This document shows, in pieces, positions 44,256 to 52,353 of a stretch of DNA of 64,000 nt. Source of the stretch: Paraburkholderia sp. BL21I4N1. GTDB lineage: Bacteria; Pseudomonadota; Gammaproteobacteria; Burkholderiales; Burkholderiaceae. The notes under the pieces are model-generated. The model did not search any database and was not told the origin of the DNA. It saw only the letters and a list, made by a program, of their open reading frames with translations. The stretch spans positions 62,001 to 126,000 of the forward strand of contig NZ_PVEN01000008.1 in assembly GCF_002973525.1 (NCBI RefSeq), read 5' to 3'. Each line of letters starts with the position of its first letter. Position 1 is the first letter of the stretch. The position numbers were made by a program, and so were the translations under genes.

Positions 44256-45908
44256 ATGCCGCCCCCATTGACCTACGAAATCAACATAGCCGCCAGCCCA
44301 AATAACGGAACACCCGCTTTTTCAGGCACTCTTCGGAGAGTGAACGTCTTGCTTGGAGCGAATGGTTCGGGAAAGAGTCGCTTGCTACAACGAATAATCC
44401 AAAGCGTCGAGGCCATTTTCGGGCCGGAGCGCACGGCCGTTCACATTGAAGGAGGCCGAGCCGTTCAGATCAATGGGAGCGTGGGATTAGACACCAACAC
44501 TATGCAGGTTTATTCCAACGTCTCTCAGGCACAACAACAATATCGCCACACGCGGCGCGCAACGTTGGCGAGCCGCATCAACCGGACTTTTGTGCTGCTC
44601 GAAGCGCTCGAGCGGGAGCAGAAACAGGCCCACTCCGACCGTGTGGTCGAATGGCAATCGACCGACAGGCTAGGAGACGCGCCAAGTCGCGAGACCCCTC
44701 CAATGACACGGCTCGCAGAGCTGTTTCAAGAGGTTTTCCCTGCGATGAAAATCTCCGTCCGGCCCGACAACCACCTCTATGTCAAGAAAGGCGACGCAGA
44801 GTATCTTGTGTCGCAGATGTCAGAGGGAGAGAGGCAGGTTTTCACCCTGCTGGCTGAAATTGCGCTACTGACCAACGAGCGGTCCGTGTTTTTTGTCGAC
44901 GAACCTGAGCTGAATCTTCACCCTACACTGGCCGAGCGCCTTTGGGTCTCCCTCGAAGAGGCATTCCCGGACGACATCTTCGTCTATGCAACACATAGCC
45001 TGCCATTTGCTATGAGAAGTGGCGTTGACGCCGTATTTGCGCTCGGCCATGGCCAAATCGACATGACAAAGGCCCACGCTGATGTCGATCTACGTCCTTT
45101 CCTGGGCTCCATCCCGGGAATCGTCAGGGCCAAACATTGCATCTTTGTCGAGGGAGAAGAGCAATCCTTTGACGCGACACTATATCGCTGGCTCCTTGGT
45201 CGAGACGACGTGGAGGTTATCCCGGTCGGCGCCTCGAACGAGGTAATGAGCGCGGCGGCCCGTTCGGGCATCTGGCAACAGCTTTCGGCCGGTATAAACG
45301 TCTGCGGCATCGTCGACCGCGATTACAAGCCGACAAATGCAGCAAACAACAATAGAGTCCTCGTGCTCCCCGCGCACGAAGCGGAATCGCTGCTATGCCA
45401 TCCTGCCCTAGTGCAGACTCTGCAGGCAAAGCTTGGCATCGTGGCGGACATCACCGAGGGCCAAGTGCTGGACGAGCTTGTTCGATTAGCCGAGGGCCGG
45501 TTGCCCTACGTAGTCGCACAGCGAGTTTTTGCACGGAGCTATATCAACCTGCGACTGTCGCTCGCAAAGACGGATTTTGCGGCGATCCAGACCGTGGACG
45601 ATTTGCGACCGAGCATAGCCGCCGCTGCGGCCAGCGAAGCCGACAAGGCGCACACTGCGTTTAACGCGGGCGGCCTCGACACAATCATCTCTGAGGAGGA
45701 GACGCGGTGCGTTGCAGCCATTAGCAGCCGCGACGTCGATGGAATATTGACTCTTTTCGAGGGGAAGCGCGCCTTGGCTTCACTATCGAAACTAGCCGGT
45801 TGCCCATCGCCACAGACAATGCTGCGCGCGGCGATCAAGCATCTCGCGGTAGACAATTTTGCGCATCTTTCCTCGTTGAAACGGTCGCTATTGAGCCTGT
45901 TGGCGTAG
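44256..45908 (+). CDS. AAA ATPase fused to TOPRIM/DUF4435-like domain (candidate phage defence, PARIS/OLD-like)
   Basis: 550 aa. ABC/SMC-type ATPase half: Walker A GANGSGKS (residues 34-41), signature-like QMSEGERQVFTLLAEIALL, Walker B FFVDEPELNLHP (about 211), switch His in YATHSLPFAMR. From about residue 290 a TOPRIM-like fold: CIFVEGEEQSFD (acidic start), VIPVGASNEV, and GIVDRDYKP (acidic DxD-like metal site, about 350). This ATPase plus DUF4435 combination is that of PARIS AriA/AriB, here in one short polypeptide; OLD nucleases share the plan. It stands alone, 45 bp after the island integrase, the position where P4-like and tRNA islands carry defence genes. Role is inference. Confidence 0.8.
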   Translation: MPPPLTYEINIAASPNNGTPAFSGTLRRVNVLLGANGSGKSRLLQRIIQSVEAIFGPERTAVHIEGGRAVQINGSVGLDTNTMQVYSNVSQAQQQYRHTRRATLASRINRTFVLLEALEREQKQAHSDRVVEWQSTDRLGDAPSRETPPMTRLAELFQEVFPAMKISVRPDNHLYVKKGDAEYLVSQMSEGERQVFTLLAEIALLTNERSVFFVDEPELNLHPTLAERLWVSLEEAFPDDIFVYATHSLPFAMRSGVDAVFALGHGQIDMTKAHADVDLRPFLGSIPGIVRAKHCIFVEGEEQSFDATLYRWLLGRDDVEVIPVGASNEVMSAAARSGIWQQLSAGINVCGIVDRDYKPTNAANNNRVLVLPAHEAESLLCHPALVQTLQAKLGIVADITEGQVLDELVRLAEGRLPYVVAQRVFARSYINLRLSLAKTDFAAIQTVDDLRPSIAAAAASEADKAHTAFNAGGLDTIISEEETRCVAAISSRDVDGILTLFEGKRALASLSKLAGCPSPQTMLRAAIKHLAVDNFAHLSSLKRSLLSLLA

Positions 45909-45937
45909 ATGTTGGCGCTGGCCCGATAACCCCTGTT

Positions 45938-46168
45938 TCAATTTGGCTGATCTGGATGCCTCTTCGTAGGTTCGGCGAGGTCGCTCATCATCTTCTCGCC
46001 TTTTGCCATCGATTTTGCAATGTGTTTGAGGGCGAGATCCTTGAACCATTCGAGCTCTCGCCGACAATTGGTTTTTCTCGCGTCTGAAACCCACAGGCAG
46101 CCAGTCCTTAGAATGCTGAGAAAAGACTCTGCCCCGCAATAGTGATAAACCGTGTTTGCCGTCGCCAT
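45938..46168 (-). pseudogene. truncated DUF2971-like gene remnant
   Basis: 76 codons. The start VYHYCGAESFLSILRTGCLWVSDARKTN is the DUF2971 opening motif (tyrosine-rich YHY, SIL, LWVSD), but family members are usually three to four times longer. The frame ends 30 bp from the stop of the convergent ATPase gene, suggesting that insertion of the ATPase module removed the rest. DUF2971 genes are frequent in defence and mobile regions; function unknown. Confidence 0.6.
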
Positions 46169-46258
46169 GGCTTTCCCTGTTTTCTATGAGCGCCAATGCA
46201 TGGCGCGCTCCTATTTTGACTTCGCCAAGGGGTCGCGGATATCGAGGGATCATGCCGG

Positions 46259-46297
46259 GTCAAGGGCGGGCGCAGCCCAGCGGAGCGAATCCTTGAC
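46259..46297. repeat. palindromic element copy A (GTCAAGG...CCTTGAC)
   Basis: Inverted arms GTCAAGG/CCTTGAC enclose a GC-rich interior containing GCG-GGCGCA. It is followed after about 28 bp by a second hairpin (GGGGGCG...CGCCCCC, 46327-46349). A relative with the same two-part layout occurs at 50181. Together they bracket the 3D-protein/T6SS cassette. Confidence 0.6.
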
Positions 46298-46424
46298 GCG
46301 CGACAGACCGAACATGAGAAAAGGCTGGGGGCGGCAAAGTCGCGCCCCCAACCCGCTCCACAACGGGCGGCGATCAACGGCCTAGAACGCTGGCTCATCG
46401 ACTCGGCCAACGCAACCTTGACAC

Positions 46425-47225
46425 CTATGGCCCATCCTGACTTTTGGCGTCAGGAATATACCGAGAGTCATTTCGAAGGGTATCTTTTACATTTTTGTCG
46501 GAGACGATTTCGGCATCAAACAATCCGCTTGGGTCTGACGTGACGAAATCTGGCGGCACGCCAGTATAGTTTCCCGTGAAAAAATCTATATGAGTTTTCC
46601 CCACGATTCCGCCACCTTTATCTCCTGCAATTACATACCCATCGTGAACCCGCTCGACACCTGAATCGTTAAAATGCCAACCGCGCAATTTCGGTATGAA
46701 AAAGACTGTTCCTATCGGTGTGTATTTCGTATCGACCGCGATGGTTCTAAATGGAATCAGGCGTTTTCCTTGCACGCCCAATCCGAATTCAGCGTTGCCC
46801 GCAACTTTTACCCAGGCCTGTCTCCCGAGTTGCTCATTGACAGTCGAGCCAAGTTTTTTGTAAGAGCACACGGCCGACTTAACGGGCGCCAATCCGTCTG
46901 CATTGTAAATTTCGATTGCAGAATCCACCTGCACCCTGATAGTGCCTTGGAGTGCGCCAAAGCAAAAATCCTCATTAGATATCGAAATTCCAAGCGTTTT
47001 TCCGCTTTTGGAATATAGGGAGGATGCAGATTGCTCTTTATCGATTTTTACCGCATGAACGTAATATCTTGTCGCATAAAGTCGTTTGATCTCTCCTTGT
47101 GAGGCTGGCGCTGGAAAGTCGAATAAATCCTTTTTCTGATTTAGGGCGTTCGGCTGATCAGCGACAGCCAAATAAGGCATGCCAATGGCGAAAATCGCAA
47201 TGGCTATGCTCAGCAATCGATGCAT
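46425..47225 (-). CDS. secreted 3D-domain protein (MltA/RpfB-like barrel)
   Basis: 266 aa from ATG 47225 (GGAGAG Shine-Dalgarno). Sec signal: MHRLLSIAIAIFAIGMPYLAVA. The C-terminal part is a 3D domain: FRTIAVDTKYTPIGTVFFIP, VIAGDKGGGIVGKTHIDFF, carrying the three aspartates (AVD, AGD, HID) that name the family and that form the MltA lytic-transglycosylase active groove. It therefore probably acts on peptidoglycan in the periplasm or outside. Codon use is AT-richer than the core, with many Lys and Asn codons, suggesting transfer. It is divergent from the PAAR cassette. Confidence 0.75.
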   Translation of the reverse strand: MHRLLSIAIAIFAIGMPYLAVADQPNALNQKKDLFDFPAPASQGEIKRLYATRYYVHAVKIDKEQSASSLYSKSGKTLGISISNEDFCFGALQGTIRVQVDSAIEIYNADGLAPVKSAVCSYKKLGSTVNEQLGRQAWVKVAGNAEFGLGVQGKRLIPFRTIAVDTKYTPIGTVFFIPKLRGWHFNDSGVERVHDGYVIAGDKGGGIVGKTHIDFFTGNYTGVPPDFVTSDPSGLFDAEIVSDKNVKDTLRNDSRYIPDAKSQDGP

Positions 47226-47756
47226 TGTTCTCTCCGTCATCGCGTCAACTGTTTTGACGTTTGGTTATGGTCGCAAGTCCGCTTTCCAAGCAATAAAACA
47301 AAATGCTTCTTATGAACGACGCGAACAAAACGCTATGCCGAGATGGAAATTTTTTGCCAAGCGCCTCACCTGGCAGGTCGTTTTTACGCAGTCCCACAAT
47401 ATGTTGAACGAAACGATGTGTCAAGGGAGACACCCCGTCTTCGCGAGTGAGAAGCCGATCCCACCAGACGCGTTGAGCGGCCGAAAGCAAATCGGAGACG
47501 CATCGATCTCGGCCAAACTTGGCGGTTTAGACCTCCGCCACCGAACGCTCGGGCCATGTCGTTTTCTGACATAAACATAATACCCGACGCCAACCCAATC
47601 CGCATATTTCGACCCAATGCTTTTTGCAAAGCGAGTGATTTTCTTTGATCGATTTCAACGCCACAAATCGCGGCATTTTTCCACGCACCTTGTAATTCTA
47701 GTTTTTCGTCAGACAATTAAGGTAAAGTTGCGGCGTTTCTGAATTCGGAATATTCC
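47226..47756. other. 531-bp spacer, AT-rich, degenerate short ORFs
   Basis: Divergent region between the 3D-domain gene and the PAAR gene. Minus-strand frames contain fragments that read partly protein-like (for example a TTG-initiated frame 47716-47384 with MRIGLASGIMFMSENDMARAF, and an overlapping frame 47490-47245), but none is a complete recognisable gene; a decayed gene is possible. A perfect palindrome GGAATATTCC abuts the PAAR start codon. Confidence 0.4.
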
Positions 47757-48296
47757 ATGAGCGCGTTTATTCGAGAAGGCGACACAACCTCCCATAACGG
47801 AAAAGTCCTTTCCTGTTCGCCCGAACACAAGGTCGACGGAGTTCCGATTGCCCGTCTGGGAGACATGGTGTCCTGCCCGAAGTGCGGCGGCGTCTATCCG
47901 ATCGTCCAGATTCTGCCTCGAGGCATGAGCATGGGCGGGAAATGCCCCGCCTTCGAAGGCGACAAAACGGCTTGCGGCGCGACGCTCATCGCCACGCAGT
48001 CGGTCGCGACTGCTCAGCCCACCAGTGGGTCGGGCGGACAGGCGGGGCCAATCGCAAGCCATCAGACAGCGAGCGACGCGCCAGGGCCATACCGGGGTCG
48101 ATTCCAAGTCCTCGACGAGTCCACCGGCCAGCCAATCCCCAACCACCCCTACACGCTGCACACGTCCGACGGAAGCGTGATTTCAGGCACAACCGACGCG
48201 ACCGGCCACACTCAATGGCATGAAGCAGACGAGCCCGCTTCGCTGCGGTTCTCGTCCCCCTCGACCCAAGTCAAAGGCGGAGCCGGCGACGAATGA
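47757..48296 (+). CDS. PAAR-domain protein (T6SS spike tip / effector carrier)
   Basis: 179 aa. The PAAR domain fills about residues 1-80: IREGDTTSHNGKVLSCSPEHKVDGVPIARLGDMVSCPKCGGVYPI, with the Cys/His residues that bind zinc at the cone tip. The C-terminal extension (about 105-179, FQVLDESTGQPIPNHPYTLH... TDATGHTQWH) is a small beta domain found on other PAAR proteins, probably an adaptor that binds the cargo. PAAR caps VgrG and sharpens the T6SS spike. The stop overlaps the effector start (ATGA), coupling their synthesis. No vgrG or tss genes are in the window. Confidence 0.92.
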   Translation: MSAFIREGDTTSHNGKVLSCSPEHKVDGVPIARLGDMVSCPKCGGVYPIVQILPRGMSMGGKCPAFEGDKTACGATLIATQSVATAQPTSGSGGQAGPIASHQTASDAPGPYRGRFQVLDESTGQPIPNHPYTLHTSDGSVISGTTDATGHTQWHEADEPASLRFSSPSTQVKGGAGDE

Positions 48297-49033
48297 GCGG
48301 CGACGCCTACAACACCGGCTCAGGGTCTGGCGGCACGGCCGGCGGCTCGGGCCAGACCACGTCCGTCCGCCTGAACGCGACCGGCCTCAGCCCTGCGGAC
48401 AAGAAGGTCCTGTGCAAAGCCATCTGCGTGTGCAATCGCCAACCGGACGAGGGCAGGGACGGCGCAGACTTGAAGCAACAGTGCGTCTCGCGCAACCTGC
48501 GCGACTTGGACAAGTCGATGAACTGGCAAAGCCCCTACAAGGCAGAAGTCAACTATGACATGTCGCAAGATCCGCCGGCGCCGATCATGCGCTCGGCCAG
48601 CCCTTTGGAGCCGCACGGCTATTTGCCGGGATGGATTCAGAAGTATTGGCCCGGCGGCCTCGCCGATTACCCGGCCGGTTCGGGCGCCGTGCGGCGCCCC
48701 GACGCGGTGATCGTGAACAACCCGGCGCTGCCGCCGACGCAAGACAACCTGCGCTCCGTGGTGGAGGTCAAGTTTCCACCGCAGACGATCGACAAGGAGC
48801 AGCAAGCCGCCGACGGCCGCATCGCCGGATCGCCCGACAAGGCGACGGTCATGGGCCCCGGCGACTGCGATTGCTCCCAAGACGACGGCGACGAGAATCC
48901 GGCGAAATCCGCCGTCTCCGACACCATGTCCCAGCTCGGCCGCTCGCTTCGAGCGCTGTTTTCGTCGCGGCCGCCCAGCCTGCCGGGGTTTGGCGGCGCG
49001 CCCGCCCCTCTCCCGCCGCTGCCGATTCCCTGA
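48293..49033 (+). CDS. T6SS nuclease effector with VRR-NUC domain (TseV-like)
   Basis: 246 aa. A Gly/Ser/Thr-rich start and a cysteine-rich segment (VLCKAICVCNRQ... QQCVSRNL) lead to a conserved GYLPGWIQKYWPGG stretch. The nuclease core follows: RRPDAVIV with Asp137 and VVEVKFP with Glu158 and Lys160, the PD-(D/E)XK metal-dependent VRR-NUC active site. The tail is a Cys/Asp patch and Pro-rich end. Such effectors cut DNA in the recipient cell after PAAR-dependent delivery. The gene is coupled to PAAR upstream and followed after 31 bp by its immunity gene. Confidence 0.88.
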   Translation: MSGDAYNTGSGSGGTAGGSGQTTSVRLNATGLSPADKKVLCKAICVCNRQPDEGRDGADLKQQCVSRNLRDLDKSMNWQSPYKAEVNYDMSQDPPAPIMRSASPLEPHGYLPGWIQKYWPGGLADYPAGSGAVRRPDAVIVNNPALPPTQDNLRSVVEVKFPPQTIDKEQQAADGRIAGSPDKATVMGPGDCDCSQDDGDENPAKSAVSDTMSQLGRSLRALFSSRPPSLPGFGGAPAPLPPLPIP

Positions 49034-49064
49034 TAGCCTTTGAGCGCTTGCCGCCAACCGAGAC

Positions 49065-50150
49065 ATGATGGACAAGAACTTTTTGCAATGGGCCAGGGAG
49101 AACCAGTCGAAGGCCCTCATCCCCAACGCCGTGTTGGAGCCGCGCCATTCCCACGAGGGAATCGGCGCTGCGGTCGTCATTCGCGGCTGCCTGTATTTCG
49201 AGAAGGCCTATGACGCGGAGGTCCGCGAGGCGCTCGCGCAGTGCTTCGACGACTACTGCGCCGCGGCCGGCGACAAGCTGACTTTCCTTTGGCACAACGC
49301 CAAGGCGGCGCAAGCTTTCAAGAAGGCGAAGCCAATGCGCGAGCTCGCCGCCAAGCTGGGAGAAAACGACCGCTTCGATTTCGACTATGTGAGCGGCGAG
49401 CGAGCCAGCGACGCGGGCTTTTGGAGCTTCAACATCTTCGGAATGCGCGGGTGGGAGCAGAAGATGGGAACTCGGGGCGTCGACGTTCTCGAATTCTCAT
49501 TCCCAATGGTCGCGATACAAGAAGACCCTGACGCGTTCGCCGGCATGTTCTTCCGCTTTGCCCAACGGCTCAAAGCGGTGCGAGGCCACGCCGGCTTCGC
49601 CGTCAATCTCTCGCCGACCGACCAGACCGAGAACGAGTCGACCGAGTATTGGGTCAGCCAGCTCATGCCCGGCCTCGATGTCGGCTCGCCCCCGGCGAAC
49701 GCCGAGCGCGACATGCAAGACAAGATCAAGAGCGTCGACTGGCTCACGGCCATCAGCAAGGACATGCTCGATCGCGTTGGCGGCGTAAGCAAGCTGCGCT
49801 CCGAATTGCCGCCCGCTTGGTTCTCCTTCGGCGACTACGGGGCTGGCGTGGTCATACGGGCTGGCGTTCTGCCTGACGGCGGGCTGTCCGAGAGCGAAGA
49901 CAAGCCCCCAGTCTTGCCGCCTGCGTATGTCGTCCTCGACGCGGCGCTGCGGCCGATCCGCGCGAGCGAGATGGAGATCTTGCAGCGCGGCACAGTCAAC
50001 GGCGACGCGCCGGTCTACAACACGAAGGCGTCGACGGCTGCGTGGCTCCGCCGCTTCGAAACGGACGAAAACCGGCTGCTCGCCGCCAAGGCCGCGCTGC
50101 TCGACACGCCGCAGCTCACGGCCGCCAACGCATTGCCAAATCCGCTCTGA
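49065..50150 (+). CDS. TsiV/DUF3396 immunity protein for VRR-NUC effector
   Basis: 361 aa, cytosolic, no signal. The sequence follows the DUF3396 family, known as TsiV, the immunity partner of VRR-NUC T6SS effectors: ALIPNAVLEPRHSHEGIGAAVVIRGCLYFEKAY, LLWHN-like and DFDYVSGERASDAGFWSFNIFGM, and SVDWLTAISKDMLDRVGG. It should bind and block the nuclease so that the producer is not killed. Two ATGs (49065, 49068) are possible. Completes the PAAR-effector-immunity triad. The C-terminal 130 residues are longer than some relatives. Confidence 0.88.
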   Translation: MMDKNFLQWARENQSKALIPNAVLEPRHSHEGIGAAVVIRGCLYFEKAYDAEVREALAQCFDDYCAAAGDKLTFLWHNAKAAQAFKKAKPMRELAAKLGENDRFDFDYVSGERASDAGFWSFNIFGMRGWEQKMGTRGVDVLEFSFPMVAIQEDPDAFAGMFFRFAQRLKAVRGHAGFAVNLSPTDQTENESTEYWVSQLMPGLDVGSPPANAERDMQDKIKSVDWLTAISKDMLDRVGGVSKLRSELPPAWFSFGDYGAGVVIRAGVLPDGGLSESEDKPPVLPPAYVVLDAALRPIRASEMEILQRGTVNGDAPVYNTKASTAAWLRRFETDENRLLAAKAALLDTPQLTAANALPNPL

Positions 50151-50180
50151 TTCGCCTCGCCGCTCCATCGCGCTTGCTGA

Positions 50181-50222
50181 GTCAAGGGCGAGCGCACGCG
50201 CTCGGCGAAGCGCACCCTTGAC
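50181..50222. repeat. palindromic element copy B (GTCAAGGG...CCCTTGAC)
   Basis: Inverted arms GTCAAGGG/CCCTTGAC with interior AGCGCA...GCGAAGCGCA, clearly related to copy A at 46259. It is followed after about 26 bp by the hairpin at 50249. It lies directly after the immunity gene. Confidence 0.65.
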
Positions 50223-50248
50223 GCGTGAGTTCTGCGGAAAATGGCAAA

Positions 50249-50281
50249 GGATTGCGGGCGACGCTTCATCGCCCGCAATCC
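50249..50281. terminator. strong hairpin between convergent genes
   Basis: A perfect stem of at least 12 bp (GGATTGCGGGCG/CGCCCGCAATCC) between the immunity gene and the convergent AraC gene. T-runs are short, so efficiency as an intrinsic terminator is uncertain. Confidence 0.5.
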
Positions 50282-50340
50282 TGGAAAATCGCCTTGTTGC
50301 ACGCGCGGCCTCGGTTCAACGCCCGAACGAATCGAAATGC

Positions 50341-51384
50341 CTAGCCGCTCACCCCCCTGATCGCAGCTTGGTATTTCGCGGCGATTTCGTTCGTGGGCTG
50401 GCCAGCCGGTTGCTGCGCCGCAGCCGGCTTTGCGCTGCGAGCATCAACATCCGCCCGCGCTTCGCCGGGGGAGCAGCCGAACCGCTCGCGAAACGCGCGG
50501 TTGAATGTCGGCTCGCTTGAAAAGCCGACCGCGAACGCGATCTCGGCAATTCTTTGCCGGGCGTGGCGCGGGTCCGCGAGCCGCCGCATCGCCTCGTCCA
50601 AGCGCCGCGCCCGAATCTGCCTGGCCACGCCCCCGTTCTCCGCAAACAGGCCATATAGGGCAGTCCGGGACATTTTGAGCTCCCGCCTAAGCGCCTCGGC
50701 GTCAAAGTCGGACTCGCCAAGCCGCCGTTCGATCAGGCTCATGGCCTGCGCGCGAAGCATTGGCGCCAATCGCGGGTCATCTCGGGACGCAGCCCGCTCC
50801 ACTTTCGGCAGCAGGCACGCGGCCAGAAGGCCTAATGTCGCGTCCGCCGCCGTTCGCGATTCATCTTCCGTCATGGCGGTCAGCGTTTGCGCGAGAGCGC
50901 AAATGTGCGACGACACCAAGGCGCCAATCGGATCGCGCGCATCAAACGATGCCCCGTGCAGGCGGGAACCCTCCGGCATTCTTCTGTCGAGCGCCGCGCG
51001 CGGGATGCTGAGCGTCAGCATCGGCGCGTCGCGAGCGAAACCGATGTTCTCCACCGCCATGTCCCGAACCGCGACGGACCGCAAAGGCACGTTTTGTTGC
51101 CCTGAGGCGAATTCAGATACGAGCTCCCCACCCAGCAAGCAATGCACAAGATAGTGGTCGACTCCCGATGTGGCAATTCGCCGCCGCGTTCGCTGAAACT
51201 GGACCTCGTCCTTGGCGGAATGCGAGGTGAGCAGCATGCTGCCGCCTAGGTCCCACGTTTCAATCTTCGCCCTGAATTCGCCCGCCCGCTGGATTTCATA
51301 AATGGGAGCCAACGCGCCCCGCCAAATCTCCTCACCGTCTTTCGGTTTCAACAATGAGCTATCAAATTTGAGTGGCTTCGGCAT
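50341..51384 (-). CDS. AraC-family transcriptional regulator (AraC-binding-like N-domain)
   Basis: 347 aa. Residues about 40-215 resemble the AraC-binding-like domain of the XylS/FeaR group (GEFRAKIETWDLGGSMLLTSHSAKD, DHYLVHCLLGGELV). The C-terminus has the double HTH (FDAEALRRELKMSRTALYGLFAENGG; IAEIAFAVGFSSEPTFNRAFRERFGCSPGEAR). An Ala/Pro/Gln-rich tail follows. The gene is convergent with the T6SS cassette and its ligand and targets are unknown; it may regulate the cassette. Confidence 0.88.
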   Translation of the reverse strand: MPKPLKFDSSLLKPKDGEEIWRGALAPIYEIQRAGEFRAKIETWDLGGSMLLTSHSAKDEVQFQRTRRRIATSGVDHYLVHCLLGGELVSEFASGQQNVPLRSVAVRDMAVENIGFARDAPMLTLSIPRAALDRRMPEGSRLHGASFDARDPIGALVSSHICALAQTLTAMTEDESRTAADATLGLLAACLLPKVERAASRDDPRLAPMLRAQAMSLIERRLGESDFDAEALRRELKMSRTALYGLFAENGGVARQIRARRLDEAMRRLADPRHARQRIAEIAFAVGFSSEPTFNRAFRERFGCSPGEARADVDARSAKPAAAQQPAGQPTNEIAAKYQAAIRGVSG

Positions 51385-51716
51385 TCCCCGGACCCGTCGA
51401 TGTTTTGACGAATCTTATTCTCGATCCCTTTCTTTTCTATTAAGCCAAGCCATAAAAACGCCTGCTCGGACGAAACGACAAGAAAAGTCGAACAATTTGA
51501 GCGGCGGAGAAAAAAGCGCTGCTGGATGATTCGCCCATGCCGAGCGCCGCAATTAATGCGGGCCGAAATTAGACTTGAAACGGGGTTGGCATGGCGAGAA
51601 TGGAAAGTCCCGCAGGCAGCGGGCCGTTGGCGCAATGCGCCGACGTCAGCGGCGCGGCCGTGGGGAAAAGCCTCCGTTTGAGATTTTTCGCGCCGTCCGC
51701 CTCTGGTTTCAGCTTT
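51385..51716. other. 332-bp spacer without recognisable gene
   Basis: Upstream region of the AraC gene and 3' side of the XRE gene. The part nearest the AraC start is AT-rich and probably contains its promoter. No conserved ORF, repeat or RNA was recognised. Confidence 0.5.
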
Positions 51717-52172
51717 TCAAGGCCGAAGCTTACGCCGCTGAGGCAGGCTTCGCTCCATTGGGATGGCTTTTTCGAGAACCTCGCGCTCAAGCTGAATCGC
51801 TTTTTCGCGCAGCGCCGCCCTGTCGCGCGCCATGGCAGACACGTCGCCGACGATGCGCAGGATCGCGCGCCGGTCCTCAGGCGGAAGCCCGCTGAGAGCC
51901 TCAACGATCTCCCCCGCGTCCTCCATTGGCTTGCCTCGGTATTCGCCGAACAGCGCGCTTATGGGGCACTGAAAAAGGTGCGCAAACTGCGCAAGCCGAA
52001 AGATCGTTGGCGCAATGACTCCGTTTTCGATGCGCGAAACAGTCTCTTTTTCAAGCCCCAGCGCGTCTGCAACGCGAACCTGCGTGTAGCCCGCCGCTTT
52101 CCTGAAATGGGCGATTGCGGCGCCGATTCGCTTTGCGAGATCGGTGTCGCCCGTCGATTCGTCGCCCTTCAT
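51717..52172 (-). CDS. XRE-family HTH repressor
   Basis: 151 aa. HTH_3 domain at about 14-70: RIGAAIAHFRKAAGYTQVRVADALGLEKETVSRIENGVIAPTIFRLAQFAHLF, textbook Cro/C1 type. A helical C-terminus (MARDRAALREKAIQLEREVLEKAI) may dimerise. Such proteins regulate island maintenance or neighbouring genes. It is divergent from the CAP-domain lipoprotein with about 180 bp between; that spacer contains an AT-rich TTGACG-like promoter element. Confidence 0.88.
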   Translation of the reverse strand: MKGDESTGDTDLAKRIGAAIAHFRKAAGYTQVRVADALGLEKETVSRIENGVIAPTIFRLAQFAHLFQCPISALFGEYRGKPMEDAGEIVEALSGLPPEDRRAILRIVGDVSAMARDRAALREKAIQLEREVLEKAIPMERSLPQRRKLRP

Positions 52173-52353
52173 CTGTGATCTCCTCGCGTCACAAAAAAAC
52201 GACGCCAGACATCATTTTCGACGTGTCGAAGCGTGTCGAATTGACGTCTGGAGTTATTATCACGACGCAATGCATCAACTTATCGACTTAACGAACAACA
52301 GTGGGCAACCGCGCAGGGCTTCGCCCGAGCTGTCGCCCGCATCGGGGCCAACC

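Noticed and set aside
46108..46410. Minus-strand ORF of 100 codons over palindromic element A
   Set aside because: Overlaps a structured repeat and the DUF2971 remnant, with no ribosome site or protein-like character.
47384..47716. Minus-strand TTG-initiated ORF with partly protein-like sequence
   Set aside because: No recognised family, poor start and apparent frame problems; kept only as possible gene decay in the spacer.
46259..50222. The two palindromic elements as integron attC sites
   Set aside because: They lack the GTTRRRY core and R/L box layout of attC, and no integron integrase is present.
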